12,157 bases of DNA, taken from contig CABSEJ010000100.1 in assembly GCA_902476765.1 (NCBI GenBank), positions 1 to 12,157 of the forward strand, read 5' to 3'. This stretch comes from an uncultured Blautia sp. Lineage in GTDB: Bacteria; Bacillota; Clostridia; Lachnospirales; Lachnospiraceae. The notes under the pieces were generated by a model. The model made no database searches and was not told the origin of the DNA. It saw nothing but the letters and a program-made list of their open reading frames with translations. Position numbers and translations under genes: made by a program. Shown here in pieces: positions 7,001 to 12,157 of this stretch (the first letter of the stretch is position 1; each line of letters begins with the position of its first letter).

Positions 7001-9847
7001 TTGAAATTAACCGTACACTTTTTAGGAAAACCTGAAATTTTTATAGAACAGCAGAAAATGGAGATTCCGCAAAAAAAGCTGCAGGCTCTCTTATTCTACA
7101 TTCTGTTTCACGGAACCTGTACAAGGGATGAACTGTCTTCTATGTTTTGGGAAGAGCTGGAACCGGAGGATGCCCGAAGAAATTTAAGAAACAGTCTTTA
7201 CAAGCTGAAAAGCTGTCTGGACAGTCCGATTCTCCTGACAAAAGGCAAGGAACTGCTTCTGGTCAATCCTGAAATAGAGCTGATAAAAGATACGGATATG
7301 TTTCTCATGGAGGATGGGGAAAAATACATGCTCCAGATAGAAAGCTGCGTATTTTTAAATAAATTTCATCTGAAAAACTGCAGGGAATTTCAGTTATGGG
7401 TACAAAGCCTTCAAAACACCTATGAAAAACTTTTTGTAGACCGTCTCCTTCCTGCCATGAAAAAATTTATGGACAGGGATGACTATATGTCTGCCGAGGA
7501 CTGCGCAAAAAAAATCTTGTCTGTAGACGGTTACCAGGAGCAAGCCTGCCGGACTCTCATGCAGATTTATTCCTCCAGAGGGGATTATAACCAAGCCCTG
7601 CATGTGTATTCTGCATTCCAAACCCTTTTGGCTGAAGAACTGGATACAGAACCTGACCGGGAAACAAAAGAATTGTATGAAAAAATACTCCTCATAAAGA
7701 AAAGGCACAACCTTCCGGGAAAACCTTTGCTTCACGAAGAGCACATGGAAGTTCTGGCTGAAATTCAACAGGAATACAAAAAATATATCAGCCATACTCC
7801 GTCGGATTTCTGTATTCTTTCCGGAAGTATAGGCATGGGTAAATCCAGGGTTCTCTCTGAATTTCTCACCGGAATTTCCCCTGAACAGCTGATTTGTGCA
7901 GAACTGCATGCTTCTGACCGCTTTGTAGATTATTCTGCCATAGAAAAAATTGAAGAAGCCATCTGCCGCACCTGCAAAATACCTTCTCTGCGGGAACCGG
8001 ACATTCCTTATTTCGGCAGCGAAGACGTATATTACAGGAAATCCCTGGAACAGCTGATTAAGGTTCTCAGAAAAAAGCCTCTTCCCTATATTCTTCTCAT
8101 AAAAAATATGGAGTCCATGGATAAGCACAGTTTTCATCTGTTACTTTCCTGTTTTCTGGAAAAATACAGAGGAGAATTTTTTATGCTGGCCGAATACTGC
8201 TATAATTTTCAATCCCAATCCTTTTTATTAGAGCGGCTGCGGTCCGGAGGACACATAAAAGCCATTGAGCTTGAACCTTTGAGTGAAGAGAAGTGCCGGG
8301 AATTTCTCATTAAGCTTCTGGAGGATAAATATCCCTCATCCCTGTCTTCCAGAGAGGTCTTTCAGTATACCGGCGGGAACCTGGGATTTTTAAAAAATGT
8401 GGCAGATAATATTCGCCGGAATCAGGAAAATATTTTTGCTCTCAATGAAGAAACCTCCATGCTGCTGACACAGGTTTTCTGCCACTTTGACCCTGAGGAA
8501 TACGAATATCTGGAATACCTATCCATTCTGGAAAACGGTACAGACGTCCATCACCTGAGCCGCATACTGGGAGAAAATCCTGTTACAGTTATGAAGATTC
8601 TGGATTCCCTGATGAGCCGGAAAATTATTAAGGAATCTGCTTCAGGAAAGTCAAAATCCATCCAGTTCTGTGAGAAAATGACACGGGATTTTGTATACCA
8701 GAATATTTCCTCCTTCAAAAAGCTGGAGCTGCACAAAATGGCCGCCCAGTATTACGAAACCTTATATCTGGAAAATAAGAACAACTACCTCTATTTGAAA
8801 GAGCTTTGCTATCAATACCATTTCCTGGATGATGAGTATAAAAAGCTTTATTATGATATTTTCAACCTGGAGTATATCTTAGATTATTACGATGAATTCT
8901 TCCCCACTGTGGTCCGGGGAGAGGATATGCGAAATAATATACGGCTGAACCGGGATGAAATTTACCAGAATGTGGTGGCCTACACCCAAAGGCTGGAAGG
9001 AATTGAGGATGAAATTGATTTCAGGGATTATGAAGAGCTGCATATGACTTTAGATTTTCTCTCCGGCCGTTCCCTTACCAGAGACGGAAAGAGAAAGCAG
9101 GGGATTGTCTTTATTCAGGCAATGCTGCGCCGTGCCGGAGAACTGAAACGAACCGATATGCTCTTAAAAGGTTATATAGAATTAATCTGTTATGGCCTAA
9201 AGGAAGACAACACCCAATGGATGTCCTGTTATCTGGAAGAAGCAAAAAAAGTTCCTGACTTTGAAAAGCATGAAAGAGAAAAAGGAATTCTCCTGCGGCT
9301 GGAAGGATACTGCAATATTCTGCTTGGAAATTATCCTCAGGCAGAGACTTTGCTCTGGTCCTCTATCCGGCTTTTTGAAACCCCCAAAATGAAGCGAAAA
9401 AACTATTTCAACGTTGCCGGCGCTTACGATTATCTGGCTCTAATCTATCGTAAAAAAGGAGAATTCGAAAAAGCAGAGCAGGCCATTGTAAAAGCCATCC
9501 AAATCTGCCGGGAACGCAATGTGTCCAAAAGTCTGGACCTTTTCTATGAGGATTACGGCTATATCCTTTTCCTGCAGAACAGGTATCAGGAAGCGGAAAA
9601 ATATTTTAAGCTCAGCTCTAAAATCTATGACGAGCTGGGTACTTACTGGCTCCGTTCCGTAGGAGAATCCTGTATGTCTGTCATTCAGTTATCCAAGGGA
9701 AACAAGGAAGCTGCTCTGGAACATTTTCGAAGAGCTGAGATTTTTTCTCAAAAAGATATGGCAAAAGAAGAACTGGATGCTTTGGAGAAAACCAGAAATA
9801 TTCTCCAGGCCGCCAAAATATTGAACAGTGCAAAAGGAAGAGGATAG
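7001..9847 (+). CDS. Large SARP/BTAD-type transcriptional regulator with P-loop ATPase-like and TPR-like regions; putative hut regulator
   Basis: A 948-residue AfsR/SARP-like architecture. Residues 1-95 form an OmpR-like winged-helix DNA-binding domain (LTVHFLGKPEIFI, then the recognition-helix region RRNLRNSLYKLK at 59-70). Residues 97-230 form the helical BTAD domain (…YSSRGDYNQALHVYSAF…, 190-206). Next is a P-loop segment with an intact Walker A, GSIGMGKS (275-282), and a weak Walker B, LPYILLIKNME (361-371), lacking the usual acidic pair after the hydrophobic strand. A helical middle leads to TPR-like repeats, clearest at 807-840 (YLALIYRKKGEFEKAEQAI) with further units to about 930. Translation starts at TTG. 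It is divergent to hutH and shares its control region, so regulation of hut genes is the best inference. The bound signal (histidine, urocanate or a partner protein) is unknown. No HutP- or HutC-like gene is present in the window. Confidence 0.88.
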   Translation: MKLTVHFLGKPEIFIEQQKMEIPQKKLQALLFYILFHGTCTRDELSSMFWEELEPEDARRNLRNSLYKLKSCLDSPILLTKGKELLLVNPEIELIKDTDMFLMEDGEKYMLQIESCVFLNKFHLKNCREFQLWVQSLQNTYEKLFVDRLLPAMKKFMDRDDYMSAEDCAKKILSVDGYQEQACRTLMQIYSSRGDYNQALHVYSAFQTLLAEELDTEPDRETKELYEKILLIKKRHNLPGKPLLHEEHMEVLAEIQQEYKKYISHTPSDFCILSGSIGMGKSRVLSEFLTGISPEQLICAELHASDRFVDYSAIEKIEEAICRTCKIPSLREPDIPYFGSEDVYYRKSLEQLIKVLRKKPLPYILLIKNMESMDKHSFHLLLSCFLEKYRGEFFMLAEYCYNFQSQSFLLERLRSGGHIKAIELEPLSEEKCREFLIKLLEDKYPSSLSSREVFQYTGGNLGFLKNVADNIRRNQENIFALNEETSMLLTQVFCHFDPEEYEYLEYLSILENGTDVHHLSRILGENPVTVMKILDSLMSRKIIKESASGKSKSIQFCEKMTRDFVYQNISSFKKLELHKMAAQYYETLYLENKNNYLYLKELCYQYHFLDDEYKKLYYDIFNLEYILDYYDEFFPTVVRGEDMRNNIRLNRDEIYQNVVAYTQRLEGIEDEIDFRDYEELHMTLDFLSGRSLTRDGKRKQGIVFIQAMLRRAGELKRTDMLLKGYIELICYGLKEDNTQWMSCYLEEAKKVPDFEKHEREKGILLRLEGYCNILLGNYPQAETLLWSSIRLFETPKMKRKNYFNVAGAYDYLALIYRKKGEFEKAEQAIVKAIQICRERNVSKSLDLFYEDYGYILFLQNRYQEAEKYFKLSSKIYDELGTYWLRSVGESCMSVIQLSKGNKEAALEHFRRAEIFSQKDMAKEELDALEKTRNILQAAKILNSAKGRG

Positions 9848-9859
9848 CCCTATATTCCC

Positions 9860-9878
9860 GCCCTTTCTAACCAAGGGC
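9860..9878 (+). repeat. Small inverted repeat after the regulator gene
   Basis: GCCCTT and AAGGGC with a 7-base loop lie 13 bases after the regulator stop. No T-run follows, so it is at best a weak 3' end signal. Confidence 0.3.
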
Positions 9879-9919
9879 ACACACGCTCCAAGCTATGATA
9901 TTTTTGTACCCTGCAAGGC

Positions 9920-9961
9920 ACTTTTCAATCAGCGTACCCAGCGGTACGCTGATTGAAAAGT
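9920..9961. repeat. Perfect 19-bp palindrome with 4-base loop in a convergent intergenic gap
   Basis: The left arm ACTTTTCAATCAGCGTACC (9920-9938), loop CAGC (9939-9942) and an exactly complementary right arm (9943-9961) make a long, mismatch-free hairpin between the convergent regulator and cytidylate-kinase-like genes. No T-run follows on either strand. The T-rich stretch is in the 5' arm and the A-rich one in the 3' arm, the reverse of a bidirectional intrinsic terminator. It may be a dispersed palindromic repeat (REP-like), an mRNA 3'-end stabiliser, or a protein-binding site. The rest of the gap (9848-10022) shows nothing else clear. Confidence 0.85.
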
Positions 9962-10022
9962 AACACAGCAGAACGCAAAATTTAATCTTTTCTACTATGT
10001 ATATCCTTGTTCAGAGAAGCTA

Positions 10023-10625
10023 TTAAATTGTCCTGTACACAGTCTCCAGAATCTCCACAATCTGCTCTCTTGTAAAGGCGCTGCTGTCCAGACTGAATTG
10101 GTAGTTTGTGAGAGAGCCCCATTTTTCATCTGTATAATAATTATGGTAATATCTTCTCTGCTTATCTACCCGCTTCATCACCATGGCCGCCTCTCTTTCG
10201 TCCAGAGCGCTTCTCTCCATAATGGTCTTTATCCTCACCCCCTCCGGAGCATAGATAAATACGCTGCGGCAGTTCTGCTTATCCCTCAGAATATAATTGG
10301 CGCAGCGTCCCACTATGACGCAGTCCTCTTTATCTGCCAGCTCCAGGATAATCTGAGACTGGGTTCGGAAAAGCAAATCGTTCACCGGCTCTATCCGTCT
10401 TTTCCGCTCCTCCCTGATGTCATCCTCTACCTGGAATCTCCAAGGGTCTGACCTTCTCTCATCTGCATTCAGCAATTCTTCCTCAGAAATACCACTTCTC
10501 TCCTGGGCCAGTTTAAGAAGCTTCTTATCATAAAAACGTACCCCCAGTTTCTCCGCCAAGGCCTTTCCGATCAGCCTTCCGCCACTTCCATACTGCCTTC
10601 CGATAGTAATTACTCTTGTACCCAT
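10023..10625 (-). CDS. Cytidylate kinase-like family protein
   Basis: A 200-residue protein of the cytidylate-kinase-like family common in Clostridia. It opens VITIGRQYGSGGRLIGKALAEKLG (5-28, shown by its ends), a P-loop variant in which the usual Lys of GxGK is Gly16 followed by Arg17. FYDKKLL (31-37) follows, then the core strand CVIVGRCANYIL (102-113). The arginine-rich segments MERSALDEREAA (136-147) and KRVDKQRRYY (151-160) resemble the lid region of nucleoside monophosphate kinases, and YYTDEKWG (163-170) is also typical. True CMP kinases keep the P-loop Lys, so activity on CMP is unproven. Purine-rich bases (AAAGGGG, 10635-10641) lie about 9 bases before the ATG. Its own promoter lies upstream, though no terminator separates it from the aminotransferase gene 101 bases away. 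It converges with the regulator gene. Confidence 0.88.
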   Translation of the reverse strand: MGTRVITIGRQYGSGGRLIGKALAEKLGVRFYDKKLLKLAQERSGISEEELLNADERRSDPWRFQVEDDIREERKRRIEPVNDLLFRTQSQIILELADKEDCVIVGRCANYILRDKQNCRSVFIYAPEGVRIKTIMERSALDEREAAMVMKRVDKQRRYYHNYYTDEKWGSLTNYQFSLDSSAFTREQIVEILETVYRTI

Positions 10626-10670
10626 AAGCCCGCCCCTTTCTCTGACTTTTCTATCTACATTTATAATCCT

Positions 10671-10699
10671 ATTCTAGCACAGGTAAAAACAGGCGGCAA
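10671..10699 (-). promoter_or_regulatory. Candidate promoter of the cytidylate kinase-like gene
   Basis: On the minus strand TTGCCG (10694-10699, 4 of 6) and TAGAAT (10671-10676, 5 of 6) are separated by exactly 17 bases. Predicted start near 10664 gives a leader of about 39 bases. Confidence 0.5.
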
Positions 10700-10726
10700 G
10701 AATAGGGTGGATGTAGCCATAAAGTC

Positions 10727-11929
10727 TCATCTTTGTCTGCCTTCACACCCAAATTCCTCTGCCAAAGCCTGGAAGCCAAGCATAGAATTCACAATAGTCT
10801 CATAAGCCACGCAGTAAGCGATTCTCACATAGCCCGGGCAGGCAAAAGATGAACCGGGCACAATTAAAATGTGATGTTTCTTAGCAGCCTGGCAGAAGAC
10901 CTTTTCATCTTCTATAGGAGATTTCACAAAGAGATAGAAAGCCCCCTGAGGCTTGATACAGGAAAATCCCAGCTTCTTCAGGCCCTGATACAGAGCTTCC
11001 CGGTTCCTGTTATAGTAGGGCACATCCGCCTTGGCCTCCAGGCATCTGGCAACTGCCCGCTGCATAAGAGAGGGAGCATTGACAAATCCCAGAATTCTGG
11101 TGGCCACGTTGGCAGCACTCTGAATATCCTCCGCATCTGCCGCCTCATCCGGAATTACCAGATAGCCGATTCTCTCTCCCGGCAGGGACAAGGATTTACT
11201 GAAGGAATATCCCACAATAGTATTTTCATAATACTTGGTCAGATACGGCACCTCCACCCCATCGTAGGCCAATTCCCGGTAAGGCTCGTCTGAAATGAGA
11301 TAAATATCCGTTCCCAGCTCCTTTTCCTTGTCTCTTAAAATATCCGCCAGTCTCCGAATGGTTTCCTCAGAATAAACCACACCCGTAGGATTGTTAGGCG
11401 AATTCACAATCAGAGCCTTGGTACGCCCTGTAATTTTCTCCTCCAACTCCTTCAGATTAGGCTGGAAGGTACTGGTATCCGGGCTTACTACAACCACCTT
11501 TCCCTGATAGTTGTCCACATAGGCATTGTATTCTCCGAAATAAGGTGCAAATACGATTACCTCGTCCTGTGGGTTCAGCAGCGTCTTCAAAATTACGTTA
11601 AGGCCTCCCGCAGCGCCCACAGTCATTACGATATTCTGCTCCCCAAAGGCAGTTCCAAACCTTTTATTCAGGGAATCTGCCACTGCAGTTCTTACATCCT
11701 CATAACCGCTGTTGCTCATATAGCCGTGGAGCATTACCGGGTCCTCTTTCTGAACCTCCTCTATAAGAGCTGTCTTCACTTCTTGGGGCGCAGGTACGTT
11801 GGGATTTCCCAAGCTGAAATCAAAAACGTTTTCCGCTCCAAACTCTTTGGCCATTTCCTTTCCCTCTTCAAACATGGCTCTGATAGCTGAGCTATTCATT
11901 ACCAGGTTTTTCATCTTATCTGCAATCAT
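10727..11929 (-). CDS. Class I pyridoxal-phosphate-dependent aminotransferase (aspartate/alanine aminotransferase-like)
   Basis: Cytosolic PLP enzyme of the aspartate aminotransferase fold type I, moving an amino group between an amino acid and a 2-oxo acid. Counting from ATG 11929 gives 400 residues, the usual length. Motifs are FDFSLGNPNVP (36-46), GAAGGLN (105-111, cofactor phosphate side), the NSPNNPTG hallmark (176-183), ISDEPYR (212-218, with Asp214 and Tyr217 contacting the cofactor), the lysine loop SFSKSLSLPGERIGY (242-256, Schiff-base Lys245, Arg253) and YVRIAY (367-372, Arg369 for the substrate carboxylate). The start at 11929 is preferred because AAGGAAGG (11935-11942) sits 5 bases upstream. 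The frame runs on to an ATG at 12019, but those 30 codons look unlike the family. Exact substrate is undetermined. It has its own promoter and is probably housekeeping, unrelated to hut. Confidence 0.92.
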   Translation of the reverse strand: MIADKMKNLVMNSSAIRAMFEEGKEMAKEFGAENVFDFSLGNPNVPAPQEVKTALIEEVQKEDPVMLHGYMSNSGYEDVRTAVADSLNKRFGTAFGEQNIVMTVGAAGGLNVILKTLLNPQDEVIVFAPYFGEYNAYVDNYQGKVVVVSPDTSTFQPNLKELEEKITGRTKALIVNSPNNPTGVVYSEETIRRLADILRDKEKELGTDIYLISDEPYRELAYDGVEVPYLTKYYENTIVGYSFSKSLSLPGERIGYLVIPDEAADAEDIQSAANVATRILGFVNAPSLMQRAVARCLEAKADVPYYNRNREALYQGLKKLGFSCIKPQGAFYLFVKSPIEDEKVFCQAAKKHHILIVPGSSFACPGYVRIAYCVAYETIVNSMLGFQALAEEFGCEGRQR

Positions 11930-11934
11930 AGTAA

Positions 11935-11942
11935 CCTTCCTT
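11935..11942 (-). promoter_or_regulatory. Ribosome binding site deciding the aminotransferase start
   Basis: Minus-strand AAGGAAGG sits 5 bases before the ATG at 11929, and the protein from there begins at the normal family N-terminus. The alternative ATG at 12019 has only a weak purine stretch. Confidence 0.7.
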
Positions 11943-12053
11943 TCTTTGTCTGCAGTTCGGGGTACCGATTTAGGACAAACTTTTCTAATACCCATTCCCC
12001 GCAAATGTCTTCCATACATATTTCCGAATATTTTAAATCTTTTAATCCTTTTT

Positions 12054-12082
12054 ATTATATCCCCCGGGCTTTACAAAGGCAA
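12054..12082 (-). promoter_or_regulatory. Strong candidate promoter of the aminotransferase gene
   Basis: Minus-strand TTGCCT (12077-12082, 4 of 6) and a perfect TATAAT (12054-12059) are separated by 17 bases. The start near 12047 gives a leader of about 118 bases to ATG 11929. That leader includes the unused in-frame ATG at 12019. Confidence 0.7.
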
Positions 12083-12086
12083 TGCT

Positions 12087-12107
12087 TTCATGCGCTGCTC
12101 TCATGAA
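12087..12107. repeat. Short inverted repeat upstream of the aminotransferase promoter
   Basis: TTCATG (12087-12092) and CATGAA (12102-12107) flank a 9-base spacer just upstream of the -35. It could be a regulator half-site pair or chance. Confidence 0.3.
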
Positions 12108-12112
12108 TCACC

Positions 12113-12141
12113 GTAACAGTTCAGCCTTGCTGAACCGTTAC
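12113..12141. repeat. Imperfect 13-bp palindrome with 3-base loop at the right edge
   Basis: GTAACAGTTCAGC (12113-12125), loop CTT, and GCTGAACCGTTAC (12129-12141) pair with a single A/C mismatch. No T-run follows on either strand. It may be the 3'-end hairpin of a gene beyond the right edge or another dispersed palindrome. The edge prevents a decision. Confidence 0.65.
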
Positions 12142-12157
12142 AGGCTAAATCCATGCA

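Noticed and set aside
7394..8137. 247-codon minus-strand open frame inside the regulator gene
   Set aside because: It lies antisense to the conserved BTAD and P-loop coding region, is rich in low-meaning Phe/Arg composition and has no recognisable domain; a coding shadow.
9920..9961. Bidirectional Rho-independent terminator
   Set aside because: The stem is excellent, but no T-run follows on either strand and the A/T polarity of the arms is reversed.
1..12157. CRISPR array, tRNA/rRNA genes, insertion sequences or phage genes
   Set aside because: No regularly spaced repeats, tRNA-like cloverleaf, transposase or phage protein was seen on either strand.

Overview
The window looks like chromosomal DNA of a gut-type Firmicute, most likely a member of the Lachnospiraceae (Clostridia). 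The reasons are moderate GC, strong GGAGG-type ribosome binding sites, a long-form urocanase, a YjiH-family membrane protein, an Old Yellow Enzyme of the Fe-S 2-enoate reductase type, and a cytidylate-kinase-like gene typical of that group. The genus cannot be fixed from the sequence alone. No stretch longer than 300 bases lacks a gene.

Left block (1-6825, minus strand): a tight four-gene operon, read from right to left. It runs hutH (histidine ammonia-lyase), a YjiH-family membrane protein, a 666-residue FAD/FMN/4Fe-4S NADH:flavin oxidoreductase, and hutU (urocanate hydratase, whose last ~50 codons lie beyond the left edge). The gaps are only 17, 26 and 19 bases. HutH makes trans-urocanate from histidine, and HutU hydrates it towards glutamate. 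The membrane protein is a plausible importer of histidine or urocanate. The flavoenzyme is the surprise: urocanate is itself a 2-enoate, so an enoate reductase encoded between the two hut enzymes suggests a second, reductive fate for urocanate (to imidazole propionate).

Middle (6826-9847): a 175-bp divergent control region holds a candidate hutH promoter, a candidate promoter for the opposite gene, and a repeated 9-mer touching both. It is followed on the plus strand by a 948-residue regulator with a SARP-like N-terminus (winged helix plus BTAD), a P-loop ATPase-like segment and C-terminal TPR-like repeats. From its position it is the likely regulator of the hut operon, in place of HutP or HutC.

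Right block (9848-12157): a perfect 19-bp palindrome with a 4-base loop lies in the convergent gap. Two minus-strand genes with their own promoters follow, a cytidylate-kinase-like protein and a class I PLP aminotransferase. A second imperfect palindrome sits upstream of the aminotransferase promoter. These two genes have no evident tie to histidine breakdown and look like housekeeping flank.

The most notable candidate for an undescribed system is the hut operon carrying an enoate reductase, together with its SARP/AAA/TPR regulator.
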